Shown: positions 26,347 through 35,087 of the stretch, in pieces
How the letters are laid out: each line of letters starts with the position of its first letter
Position numbering within the stretch: position 1 is the first letter of the stretch
Source: Bacteroidales bacterium UBA1181
GTDB taxonomy: Bacteria; Bacteroidota; Bacteroidia; Bacteroidales; Paludibacteraceae
Direction: 5' to 3'
Length of the DNA stretch: 64,000 bases
Assembly: GCA_002310215.1 (NCBI GenBank)
Contig: DBYR01000014.1
Location: forward strand, 164,460-228,459
Notes under the pieces: model-generated
Told to the model about the DNA's origin: nothing
Database searches by the model: none
The model's input: only the letters and a program-made list of their open reading frames with translations
Made by a program: the position numbers and the translations under genes

Positions 26347-28617
26347 ATGCTCAAAGAAGTCTCATATCCATCACACCGCCGCTACAAGTCGCAAACAGAG
26401 TGGGAGCCAATAGGTTTCTTCTCTGACTGCTTGTGCAATGCATCACAGTTTGATTTGATGTTGGGCTTCTTTTCTTCTTCTGCTATCAATATTTTGGCAG
26501 ATGGATTTGCTTCGTTCCTCTACAATGGAGGTAGAATGAATCTGATTATAAACGATATTCTTACAGAACAAGATAAGATCGCTATTGCTAAAGGAGAACT
26601 AGATACTCCAATTCCATTTTTTGATATTGCAGACATTGAAAAATTAAAATGTATTCTTTCTGAACGAGACAGACATTTCTTTGAATGTCTTACATGGCTA
26701 ATACGCAATAATCGTCTTGATATAAAAATCATAGCTCCTATATCAGGAGTCGGCATTTCGCATACGAAAACAGGAGTTTTCAGCGATGGTGTGAATAAAG
26801 TAGGTTTTGATGGATCTTGTAATTTTTCTCGTTCGGCATTGATTGATAACATTGAAAGCCTTATTGTTTCATGCGATTGGGATGGCAACACGTCAGCTGC
26901 CACTATCAATGAAATCAAAAATGAGTTTGATCTTGTATTTTCAGGTAAGGATGAAAATGTAGTCTTTGTCCCTGCGGACAAAGTAAAAACTCATATTGTA
27001 GAATCGTTTCAAAACAAGGAACTGAAGGATTTACTTGAAGATGAATACAGATTTATTCAACAAGATATTGCAAACAAATCATTGCCTAAATCTGTGATTA
27101 AGGCATTGGATAAGGCTAAAAACAAAGTTGAAATAGAGATAGAGAAAATAAAGAAACAAGGAGAAACTGTTGAACTAATGGATTTTGGCAAACCTCGTTT
27201 CCCTTATGATACAGGTCCACGTGAGTATCAGAAAAAAGCCTTTGAGAATTGGAAAAACAACAAACAGAAAGGTTTGTTTGCCATGGCTACAGGTACAGGC
27301 AAAACAATAACTTCCCTAAACTGTTTGCTTGAGATATACAACAAATTGGGCTATTACAAAGCTATTATTCTAGTTCCAACTATTACACTTGTTGAACAAT
27401 GGGAGATAGAATGTAAGAAGTTCAATTTTAGCACTATTATAAAAGTTTGTTCAAAGTATAACAATTGGAAATCATCTGTTGCCAATCTTCGATTGTTGGA
27501 AATGACAAATCTAGACAATAAATTATCGTACATAATCATATCAACGTATGCATCGTTTGTCCGTTCCGATGTTTTTAGGGAACTGATTCAGTTCCCTAAA
27601 AACAAACTATTATTGATTGCAGATGAGGCTCATAATATGGGTGGAAGTTTAATGGCAAATAGATTGAATGATATAAAATATTTACGAAGAATAGGATTAT
27701 CTGCAACACCAGAACGGCAGTTTGATGATGCAGGGAACTGTAAATTGATGAATTTCTTCGGTTGTGAAAATGGTTATACTTTTGAATATTCAATGGCTGA
27801 AGCTATAGAAAAAGGTGCTTTGTGCCGTTATTACTATTATCCTCACATCGTCAAACTTACAGACGATGAGATGACTGAGTATGTGGAATTAACTAAAAAG
27901 ATTGTCAAAATAATGGGCTTTCAAGATTCTGAGAGTCAAGAACGGCTAAAAATGCTTTTGTTAAAACGCAAACGCATCATTCATAAAGCTTCCAACAAAT
28001 TATATGTATTTCATCAAATTATCAAGCAACGTATGGCAGAAAAAGGCAATCTAAAATACACTTTGGTTTATGTTCCAGAAGGTAACAAACCTGATAATTT
28101 TGATGCTGATATTTATGATCAATTTGATACTATTGCTTCAGATCCAGAATCAGAACATATGATTGATGATTTTACTCGGATTGTACGTGATATGGATCCC
28201 CATATCATTGTTCGTCAATTTACTTCTGAATCAAAAGAACGAGATGTAATGCTAAAGGGATTTGCGGATGGTAGTATTGATGTTCTTGTTTCAATGAAAT
28301 GTTTGGATGAAGGTGTTGATGTGCCACGAAGTGAATTAGCTATTTTTTGTGCAAGTACAGGAAACCCACGCCAATTTATTCAACGTCGTGGACGTGTTTT
28401 GAGAACCCATAAGGACAAGCGTTTTGCTGTTATCCACGACCTCATTGTTATTCCAGAAAATGTATTTAACGAAGAATGCTATACATTGGAAAGAAATCTC
28501 GTACAAAGTGAGTTAAGACGTGTACGTGATTTTGCATTGCTTTCGGAGAATTTGAACGATACCGACAATGAATTACAAGAGGTTTTGAATCACTATAATT
28601 TATCCTTATTTAATTAA
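26347..28617 (+). CDS. PLD-domain DEAD/DEAH helicase (gene 6)
   Basis: 756 aa. The N-terminal ~200 residues form a phospholipase-D-like domain: 'FDLMLGFFSSSAINILADGF', then HTKTGVFSD and VGFDGSCNFSRSAL (HxK-type half site, degenerate Asn/Ser version). A superfamily-2 helicase follows: Walker A MATGTGKTITS (~313), IADEAHNMGGS (motif II, ~424), GLSATPERQF (motif III), and the C-terminal ISMKCLDEGVDVP-like and RQFIQRRGRVLR (motif VI). This PLD-helicase arrangement occurs in several defence loci (for example some restriction helicases). It likely remodels or degrades unmodified DNA. Strong helicase call; the PLD active site looks incomplete. Confidence 0.85.
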   Translation: MLKEVSYPSHRRYKSQTEWEPIGFFSDCLCNASQFDLMLGFFSSSAINILADGFASFLYNGGRMNLIINDILTEQDKIAIAKGELDTPIPFFDIADIEKLKCILSERDRHFFECLTWLIRNNRLDIKIIAPISGVGISHTKTGVFSDGVNKVGFDGSCNFSRSALIDNIESLIVSCDWDGNTSAATINEIKNEFDLVFSGKDENVVFVPADKVKTHIVESFQNKELKDLLEDEYRFIQQDIANKSLPKSVIKALDKAKNKVEIEIEKIKKQGETVELMDFGKPRFPYDTGPREYQKKAFENWKNNKQKGLFAMATGTGKTITSLNCLLEIYNKLGYYKAIILVPTITLVEQWEIECKKFNFSTIIKVCSKYNNWKSSVANLRLLEMTNLDNKLSYIIISTYASFVRSDVFRELIQFPKNKLLLIADEAHNMGGSLMANRLNDIKYLRRIGLSATPERQFDDAGNCKLMNFFGCENGYTFEYSMAEAIEKGALCRYYYYPHIVKLTDDEMTEYVELTKKIVKIMGFQDSESQERLKMLLLKRKRIIHKASNKLYVFHQIIKQRMAEKGNLKYTLVYVPEGNKPDNFDADIYDQFDTIASDPESEHMIDDFTRIVRDMDPHIIVRQFTSESKERDVMLKGFADGSIDVLVSMKCLDEGVDVPRSELAIFCASTGNPRQFIQRRGRVLRTHKDKRFAVIHDLIVIPENVFNEECYTLERNLVQSELRRVRDFALLSENLNDTDNELQEVLNHYNLSLFN

Positions 28618-28623
28618 TGCCTT

Positions 28624-28857
28624 ATGAGTACGTATCAATCAAATGGCGATAAAGTTTTGCAAGCCGTAATAGCTGATGAGCAACTTGTAAACTTTTACAG
28701 TTATAATCCAAATGATTATAACACAATAGCTGAAGCACTTGATTCAGATGTTGCTGTTATTCAAGCAATCGCTCAAATTATAAATAGGGTAGAACAAGAT
28801 GCAACAGAAAAAGAAATATATATCGAAGTTAGCAACTTTTTAAAGTCAAATATATGA
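28624..28857 (+). CDS. Small acidic helical protein (gene 7)
   Basis: 77 aa, sandwiched between the helicase (6-bp gap) and the SMC-like ATPase (4-bp overlap ATGA). Acidic and helical, with 'DEQLVNFYSYNPNDYNTIAEALDSDVAVIQAIAQIINRVEQD'. No family recognised. Its place directly before a Rad50/DndD-like ATPase resembles the small middle components of ABC-ATPase defence systems (analogy only). It may be an adaptor for the ATPase. Confidence 0.65.
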   Translation: MSTYQSNGDKVLQAVIADEQLVNFYSYNPNDYNTIAEALDSDVAVIQAIAQIINRVEQDATEKEIYIEVSNFLKSNI

Positions 28858-31025
28858 TTATCAAAGATATAAAAATCCGTAATTTCCGTAGTTACTACGG
28901 AGATAATCACCTGTCGTTATCCAAAGGATTAACTTTGATAATTGGTGATAATGGTGATGGAAAGACAACTTTTTATGAAGCATTGGAATGGTTGTTTGAT
29001 ACAACTGGCGAAAACAAAAAGGAATCACATATATCAGAGAAACGCAAAGCTGAATTGGAATTAGCTGAAATTGATGAAGTGTCAGTTGGAATAACATTTG
29101 AGCATGATGGTATTAAGGAGATAAAAAAAAGCTTCACATTTGAAAAGTCATTGGACGGATCCTTTAGAACAAGAGATTTTAAATTCATTGGCTATATCAA
29201 TGATGGTGCTGAACGAATTTCTGTTTCTGGAGACAGATTACTAAATCAATGTTTTGAAGCAGTCATCCGAAATTACTGCATGTTCAAAGGTGAGGAAAAA
29301 CTCAATGTGTTCGACAATGATGACAATGCACTAAAGATACTCGTTGAGACATTCTCTGGATTCAAACAGTTTGATAAACTAGTTGAGATGACTGCAACAT
29401 TTGACCAAAAATCGGCTAATGCAGCAAATCGCGAACTGCAAAACGATAAAAAGGTATCAAATCAAGCGAAAGAACTAAATGCTCAATTAACAGATGTCAT
29501 AAATGATATTCAGAACATTAAAATAGAACTGAATCAGAAAAAAATATCCATTTCTGAATTTGCTTCAAAATTAGAGATGTTGGAAAAGAACCAAGAAACA
29601 TCGGAACGCTATCAAGAAATTAAAGAACGCATAAAGGGTTTAAAAGACAAACGTGCAAAATTAGTTGCATTATCATCGTGTGACTATAGTACAAATTTAT
29701 TAGATGAATATTGGATTTTGCGAGCTTTCCCTTCTATTATAAAAGAATTTTCCACAAAAGTTTCTGCTTTAAGCAAAGAAAGAAGGCAATTAGATAAGAT
29801 AGAAACTGAACGACGAGCGAAAGAGGCTGGTGAGCGCGAGGCATTTTCGAAACTTCAGAAGACTATTAATGATTTTGTTCCGTTGCCATGGAATCTTCCT
29901 GATAAAGAAACCATGCAAGAAATGATTGATGCAGAAGTTTGTAAAGTTTGTGGACGTCCAGCGCCGAAGGGTTCTGATGCTTACAAATTTATGTGCAACA
30001 AATTGAATGAATACCTTGAGCATGTAACTGCAGAAGTAAATAAGGGGACTGATCCAAAGGAAGAAAAGCCATTGTTCCCGAACTCCTTCATCACTGAATT
30101 GCATAATCGCCAAATAAGACTTAGTGGAGAGACAGAACAAGAAATATCAAGGATTGCAACCAATATATCAGAACGTTTGGAGTTTGTTGCAAAGCGCAAA
30201 GCTGAATTATCAGAAGTTGAGAAACAATTACAAGAACTAGAAACGGAGCAAAATGACTTGCTTGTACAATCAGGTCTTAGCGCTGATTTTTTGGACAAAA
30301 ATTTATCAGACCTGAAAGGCCTTTTTGAAACAAAAGGGAGATATGAAAAACGTGTTTCTGAATTAGAGACCACTTTAAAATTTAGGGAGGAGAATAAAAC
30401 TGAAATACAAGAAAAATTGTCCAAACTTGAACCAACAAGTTCAATGACTAAAGTATATCAACGTGTTCATATTGCTTTTGAAAAAATAGCTAAGGCCTTT
30501 TCAAACGCAAAGGAGCAAAACATCAATAACTTTTTGAAAATGCTTGAAACAGAATCCAATGAGTATTTGAAAAAGTTGAATAAAAATGATTTCTACGGAA
30601 TTATACGTATTAGGAAAACTCTTAACAATTCTGCAAGAATTGAATTGTATAGTGAAAATAATGTACGAATAGAAAATCCTAATGGGGCTTTGAAAACGAC
30701 AATGTATATGTCAGTTTTATTTGCTGTTTCAAGAATTACCACCTTGAAACGAGAACAAGATTATCCTTTAATTTTCGATGCCCCGACATCTTCGTTTGGT
30801 GGATTTAAAGAAGATACGTTTTATAATGTTTTAGATACAATCGACAAACAATGTATTATCGTAACAAAAGACCTTCTCGATTTAGATAAAGTCACAGGCG
30901 AGAAAAAACTGGACTTTGACGTCATTAACAAACTATCATGTTCTGTTTATCGAATCGAGAAAGTAGAACCTTTCAATGACAAGGATTTGTCAACAATACA
31001 AACAGTTATCAAACAAGTAAAATGA
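28854..31025 (+). CDS. DndD/Rad50-like SMC ATPase (gene 8)
   Basis: 723 aa. Walker A 'LIIGDNGDGKTTFYEALEW' (residues 28-46) at the N-terminus, long coiled coils (~180-330 and ~390-540), a zinc-hook-like CKVCGRP at ~363, and a C-terminal Walker B/D-loop 'YPLIFDAPTSSFGG' (~635-650). This is the layout of Rad50/RecF-type ATPases, and specifically DndD, which unwinds or holds DNA during phosphorothioation. Its pairing with the DndC-like and DndB-like proteins supports that reading. Confidence 0.85.
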   Translation: MIIKDIKIRNFRSYYGDNHLSLSKGLTLIIGDNGDGKTTFYEALEWLFDTTGENKKESHISEKRKAELELAEIDEVSVGITFEHDGIKEIKKSFTFEKSLDGSFRTRDFKFIGYINDGAERISVSGDRLLNQCFEAVIRNYCMFKGEEKLNVFDNDDNALKILVETFSGFKQFDKLVEMTATFDQKSANAANRELQNDKKVSNQAKELNAQLTDVINDIQNIKIELNQKKISISEFASKLEMLEKNQETSERYQEIKERIKGLKDKRAKLVALSSCDYSTNLLDEYWILRAFPSIIKEFSTKVSALSKERRQLDKIETERRAKEAGEREAFSKLQKTINDFVPLPWNLPDKETMQEMIDAEVCKVCGRPAPKGSDAYKFMCNKLNEYLEHVTAEVNKGTDPKEEKPLFPNSFITELHNRQIRLSGETEQEISRIATNISERLEFVAKRKAELSEVEKQLQELETEQNDLLVQSGLSADFLDKNLSDLKGLFETKGRYEKRVSELETTLKFREENKTEIQEKLSKLEPTSSMTKVYQRVHIAFEKIAKAFSNAKEQNINNFLKMLETESNEYLKKLNKNDFYGIIRIRKTLNNSARIELYSENNVRIENPNGALKTTMYMSVLFAVSRITTLKREQDYPLIFDAPTSSFGGFKEDTFYNVLDTIDKQCIIVTKDLLDLDKVTGEKKLDFDVINKLSCSVYRIEKVEPFNDKDLSTIQTVIKQVK

Positions 31026-31031
31026 CGAGCT

Positions 31032-31607
31032 ATGGCAACAGAAAAATTATATGACATTTGGGCTACACGTAACCCTCAATGGGAAAAAAGATACGAAGAC
31101 AGCATCATTAAAAACTTCTGTGATTATGGTCGTGGTGCGACAAATCTGCGTGAGGATCGAGGTAAAATATTTGGAGGAGGATATGAAATTTTCATTGTCG
31201 CATTCTTCATTGGACTATATTTCAATCAGAAACGCAAACTGAATGAGGATAATCAAAAAAGGAAATCATTTGGTCAACCAATTCAATATTGGGGCAATTT
31301 GGATTCTGTTAAAGGAAGGAGAGCCTACCCCAAACTTCGTGAGTTTATTTTTACAGCTTTGATTGCCCGTACAGATATAGATTTTATTGCTTTAGAAAAA
31401 GGAGAAATCACCCCTCGCAAAGCGGTAGACATGCTCATGCAAACCATGGAAGAATACGCTAACTTCGGGTTTCACTTTATGGAGGACAAACTTATAGACG
31501 ACCCCAACTATTTCTTCCGTGAAACCGCTTTCCTGGAGATTTTCTTAGCCTTTGATGCAACTACTCCTCAAAGCATAAATGAAGAGGAACCGGAGAGCCT
31601 AGATTAA
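31032..31607 (+). CDS. Uncharacterised 191-aa protein at the DndE position (gene 9)
   Basis: 191 aa, 6 bp after the DndD-like gene. Phrases such as 'GRGATNLREDRGKIFGGGYEIFIVAFFIGLYFNQKRKL' and 'FREKAFLEIFLAF'-like ends look conserved and partly hydrophobic-helical. In Dnd operons the small DndE usually follows dndD, but DndE is ~110-130 aa and I see no convincing match, so I do not name it. It is the last gene of the AT-rich operon. Confidence 0.6.
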   Translation: MATEKLYDIWATRNPQWEKRYEDSIIKNFCDYGRGATNLREDRGKIFGGGYEIFIVAFFIGLYFNQKRKLNEDNQKRKSFGQPIQYWGNLDSVKGRRAYPKLREFIFTALIARTDIDFIALEKGEITPRKAVDMLMQTMEEYANFGFHFMEDKLIDDPNYFFRETAFLEIFLAFDATTPQSINEEEPESLD

Positions 31608-31642
31608 TTGCCAATTTGTCAAAAACAAAAAAACATTGCAAC

Positions 31643-32185
31643 ATGTATAAAAGAGTTCTCCCCGTAATAATCACAGTCCTTTCAATTGTTTCTTGTGCTC
31701 AAACATCCTTGAAGGAGACAGAAGCCACAACCCCTTTTCGCTCAAAGGCATTAAAGGAGCAGGTGGATAAATTGATTAGTATGGACTCCTCAGGACATAA
31801 AGATATCATTGATGTCTTTGTGTATGGGAAAGATAGCACTTATTTTGTACTTTCTATCTCCGATTTATTGCATAAAGACTATTATAACGTCAGTTCTTCG
31901 TATTCAAACCATATCGTTCACTATGAAGGTCTATGCGATTCGTTGGCTCGAGCATATATCAATTTGGATATCTTTAATAAATCAGACAGTAGCAGATGTG
32001 AGGATTACTCTGGCTATGACGATCCACCCATCATGTATTATATGTTCGTTGTTCGAAAAGATTCACTAGAAGAGATATCTCCGACCAAAGAAGATTGGTT
32101 GCTTTTCGATGCATTCTATTATGAGAAATATGGTGAACATGCATATCATGAAGAGAATGTCCCTGAGCCCGAACCGGAAATATGA
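31643..32185 (+). CDS. Lipoprotein, unknown function
   Basis: 180 aa from ATG 31643 (a TTG at 31616 is in frame but would spoil the signal peptide). Signal with lipobox: YKRVLPVIITVLSIVSC. The mature protein is acidic, ends in a run of Pro/Glu (PEPEPEI) and has no recognised domain. It lies only 35 bp after the Dnd-like operon and might ride on its transcript, but a secreted lipoprotein is an unlikely functional part of a DNA-modification system. Confidence 0.6.
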   Translation: MYKRVLPVIITVLSIVSCAQTSLKETEATTPFRSKALKEQVDKLISMDSSGHKDIIDVFVYGKDSTYFVLSISDLLHKDYYNVSSSYSNHIVHYEGLCDSLARAYINLDIFNKSDSSRCEDYSGYDDPPIMYYMFVVRKDSLEEISPTKEDWLLFDAFYYEKYGEHAYHEENVPEPEPEI

Positions 32186-32261
32186 TTACAAATAAGAAGT
32201 CTTATTATTAAAACCGATATTCTTTCTTTGAACTTTGCCGCTTAGCCTTTTATATTACGAT

Positions 32262-32452
32262 AGATAAATAAAAAAGCCAGCGGGCGGACAAGAATCCACT
32301 TACACACTGGCACCACAGATATACAACTAATTTGTTGTTTTATGCAGAGGGTTATTTCTCCCGTAAAATTTGCTGATGCATTTGTTTGTTGTATATTTGC
32401 CGTGCTGGGGTGTATGGACTACCTTTTGTCCCGCCAGGCATTTTTTATTTCG
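32262..32452 (-). ncRNA. Rod-shaped RNA, 6S / Bacteroidales-1-like candidate
   Basis: No ORF here. The two halves (~32268-32335 and ~32385-32447) are near-complementary over more than 60 bp with small bulges, giving one long rod with a central region, the overall shape of 6S RNA. Matched blocks include GCC..GCGGG, ACAA, TCCA, TACAC, GCAC and ATATACAAC. T-tracts flank both ends, so either strand could end in a terminator. A TTG-N21-TAATTTG promoter is found on the minus strand (32458-32488), so minus is preferred. From memory this resembles the Bacteroidales-1 motif proposed as 6S RNA. Strand and identity need checking. Confidence 0.5.
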
Positions 32453-32457
32453 TAATA

Positions 32458-32488
32458 CAAATTACCCTTACGGAGGCCCGGAACGCAA
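32458..32488 (-). promoter_or_regulatory. Promoter candidate for the rod-shaped RNA (minus strand)
   Basis: Read on the minus strand: TTG (32488-32486), a 21-nt spacer, TAATTTG (32464-32458), which is TAnnTTTG with one base missing. The predicted start is ~32451, at the base of the rod hairpin. Confidence 0.4.
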
Positions 32489-32516
32489 GTAGGGTGTTGT
32501 GAAAATCTCCGTGGAA

Positions 32517-32547
32517 TTGTCGCTTCCGCATATTTTTATTATATTTG
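32517..32547 (+). promoter_or_regulatory. Promoter of the TonB/metal operon
   Basis: TTG at 32517-32519, a 20-nt spacer and TATATTTG at 32540-32547. Ideal -33/-7 pair, 25 bp before the first gene. Confidence 0.75.
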
Positions 32548-32572
32548 CGACATCAATGAATTGTTTGCCAAT

Positions 32573-32917
32573 ATGGATTTGAAACAGAAGACATATCTTA
32601 AGGCTTGGGCGCTTTTACTTGTATTTGTGCCTATGCTGCTTGTTTCTTCGCTTCATATCCACGACGAGGAGCAAACGGTGAAGCATGATTGCAAGGAGTG
32701 CGTCAGCCATAATTGCGCGGGTCACTTGCTGCCGCAGGGCGATTCCATGCATACCTGCGTATTGTGCCAGTTCCTGACGATGTCTTTCCTCTCCGCCGCT
32801 GGCATCTCCGCAATTTTCGCGTCAATCACTAAAATTTCGCATATTTACCGTCAGAACAGCCTGGTTCTTGACGTCTATAACCTACCAATACCTCGCGGTC
32901 CCCCTTCCTTTGTTTGA
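32573..32917 (+). CDS. Small His/Cys-rich membrane protein before a TonB receptor
   Basis: 114 aa from ATG 32573. An N-terminal hydrophobic segment (LKAWALLLVFVPMLLVSS) is followed by a stretch of His and Cys ('LHIHDEEQTVKHDCKECVSHNCAGHLL ... HTCVLCQF') and a second hydrophobic segment. The pattern resembles DUF2946-like proteins near metal transporters. It probably binds a transition metal at the envelope. It begins an operon with the TonB receptor 46 bp downstream. Confidence 0.65.
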   Translation: MDLKQKTYLKAWALLLVFVPMLLVSSLHIHDEEQTVKHDCKECVSHNCAGHLLPQGDSMHTCVLCQFLTMSFLSAAGISAIFASITKISHIYRQNSLVLDVYNLPIPRGPPSFV

Positions 32918-32962
32918 ATTCAGAGAGGTACATTTTTAGTTTAATTCAAACAGAGATTCAGT

Positions 32963-35047
32963 ATGATTTCAATATTGTTGGGCGCCATGATAAGCATGGC
33001 GGCGTCCTCCGATACTGTTGTCACGCTTGAAGATGTCACCGTAAGCGCCAGTAAGAGCGTTGAGCCTCAAATGCGTTCCTCCCAGACCTCCGTCCATGTC
33101 GACCAAGAGTATCTGCAACTGAATTTTTCAGGCAGCTTGATGCAGACGATGGAGGGCATTCCGGGGGTGAAGGCTATTTCGATAGGCTCCGGGCAGTCGA
33201 AACCGACGATCCGTGGCTTGGGCTACAACCGCATGGTCGTTTCGGAGAATGGCATCAAGCATGAGGGACAGCAGTGGGGCGATGATCATGGACTGGAGAT
33301 CGACCAGTTCTCCGTTGATCGGGCCGAGGTCATCAAGGGACCATCCGCCCTTCTTTACGGTAGTGACGCTATAGGTGGTGTCCTCCTCCTGCGCTCTAAC
33401 CAAATGCCTAAGGATTCCTTGGAGGGTTCCGTGCAGTTGTTCGGACGTACGAACAACGGCCAGGTCGGTGCTTCGGCTAAGATTGGCTTGAGAGGCGAAA
33501 GGTGGTACTTCCGCGCCAATGCGACATGGATCGATTACGCCGATTATAAGGTTCCGACGGATAGTATCCAATATTACTCCTATTGGATCCGCCTGAAGGA
33601 CGGACGGTTGCGGAACACCGCAGGCTGTGAACGGAACGGTAGCTTCTTGTTGGGCTATTCGGGACGGAAGGTTCGCACGAGCCTACGCTTGTCGGACGCT
33701 TATGCGAAGAGCGGATTCTTCGCCAATGCGCACGGCCTGGAGGTGCGATTGTCTAACATAGATTATGACCACTCCCGCAGGGATGTCGATTTGCCTTACC
33801 AGTGGGTGAACCATTTCAAGGCGCATAGCCACACCTCATGGTATTGTGGACGTACGTCTATGGAGGTGAACGTGGCCTACCAGAACAATTTCAGGGAGGA
33901 GCTCTCCGAGCCTGTCAGCCATGGCTATATGCCGAAGCCGGACAACTCCTTGGAGCGTCGTTTCAACAAGAGCACCTACACGTACAATTACCAGGCCCGG
34001 TATCATCTGGGCAAGCATGCTTTCCATGGCGGACTGGACGGTGAGTACCAATACAACCGTCGTGGCGGATGGGGCTTCATCATACCTGACTTCGAGACCA
34101 ATAGCTTGGGCATGTTCCTCTTGGACCGTTTCAAGTTCCGCAAGGACCTGATATTCAATGCGGGAGCACGTCTCGATTTCGCCAAAACGCATATCCATGG
34201 CTATCAGGACTGGTATCCTACACCAGTCGGCTCGGAGATGGTCTGCCTGGAGCGCTCTGCCGATCTGACCCGTAAGTTCCACAACCTCTCCTGGTCGTTC
34301 GGGGCCAACTACAACGTGGGGCATTGGGTCTTCAAGGCGAATGCGGGTAGCGGATTCCGTATGCCTATCCCGAAAGAGCTGGGCGCCAACGGTATCAACT
34401 ACCACATCTTCCGCTATGAGCGCGGCAACGTGCAGCTGGATCCTGAAAAGTCCTATCAGTTGGATCTGGGGTTCTCTTGGTCGAATGATGCGCTGGTGGT
34501 GCAGGTGGATCCCTACCTGAACTATTTCTCCAACTATATTTACCTGAGTCCGACGTCACGCTATGTGGAGGGCCTTCAACTCTACAACTATACGCAGGCG
34601 CGCGTCTTACGGTTGGGTTGGGAGGCTCAGATGGTCTACACCTTCGCGAAACATTGGGAGGCGCTCCTGCAAGGGGAATACCTCCATGCCCGTCAGAAAT
34701 CGGGGGAGAAGAAGGGCTATACGCTGCCATTCACTCCGCCGTGGTCCATGGATGCTGGATTGACCTATAAATACAATTGGAAAGGCGATGGGTTCGTTGG
34801 TCTGAAGGCTCACGTGGTGGGCCGTCAAGACGAGATTGTACCTCCTGAAAAACCGACAGACGGTTATTGGACCCTCAATTTCTCCGCCGGCAAGTCTTTC
34901 CCTTTGCGACGAAGCAAGCTGAACGTGTCGCTCCATGCGGACAATCTGCTGAATCGCCGCTATTACAACCACACCAGTTACTACCGCCTCATAGACGTGC
35001 CGGAGCCGGGACGCAACTTGTCCATGAAGGTGGGGCTGGATTTTTAA
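32963..35047 (+). CDS. TonB-dependent outer-membrane receptor (probable metal uptake)
   Basis: 694 aa. Short N-terminal signal-like stretch, then the plug domain: 'VTLEDVTVSASKS' (TonB-box-like), LMQTMEGIPGVKAISIGSGQSKPTIRGLGYNRMVV and 'VIKGPSALLYGSDAIGGVLLL'. A 22-strand-like barrel follows, ending in 'GRNLSMKVGLDF' with terminal Phe. Carried with a His/Cys-rich protein and two His-rich DUF4625 lipoproteins, it probably imports a metal chelate or metal ion (zinc or copper more likely than iron; inference). Confidence 0.9.
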   Translation: MISILLGAMISMAASSDTVVTLEDVTVSASKSVEPQMRSSQTSVHVDQEYLQLNFSGSLMQTMEGIPGVKAISIGSGQSKPTIRGLGYNRMVVSENGIKHEGQQWGDDHGLEIDQFSVDRAEVIKGPSALLYGSDAIGGVLLLRSNQMPKDSLEGSVQLFGRTNNGQVGASAKIGLRGERWYFRANATWIDYADYKVPTDSIQYYSYWIRLKDGRLRNTAGCERNGSFLLGYSGRKVRTSLRLSDAYAKSGFFANAHGLEVRLSNIDYDHSRRDVDLPYQWVNHFKAHSHTSWYCGRTSMEVNVAYQNNFREELSEPVSHGYMPKPDNSLERRFNKSTYTYNYQARYHLGKHAFHGGLDGEYQYNRRGGWGFIIPDFETNSLGMFLLDRFKFRKDLIFNAGARLDFAKTHIHGYQDWYPTPVGSEMVCLERSADLTRKFHNLSWSFGANYNVGHWVFKANAGSGFRMPIPKELGANGINYHIFRYERGNVQLDPEKSYQLDLGFSWSNDALVVQVDPYLNYFSNYIYLSPTSRYVEGLQLYNYTQARVLRLGWEAQMVYTFAKHWEALLQGEYLHARQKSGEKKGYTLPFTPPWSMDAGLTYKYNWKGDGFVGLKAHVVGRQDEIVPPEKPTDGYWTLNFSAGKSFPLRRSKLNVSLHADNLLNRRYYNHTSYYRLIDVPEPGRNLSMKVGLDF

Positions 35048-35087
35048 TCAATTATTTAATTATCAAATATTTAAAATTTAAAACGAT

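Noticed and set aside
19345..31607. Calling the operon BREX type 4
   Set aside because: BREX type 4 needs PglZ and BrxL with BrxP; neither alkaline-phosphatase-like PglZ nor Lon-like BrxL is here, and DndB/DndD-like genes are present instead.
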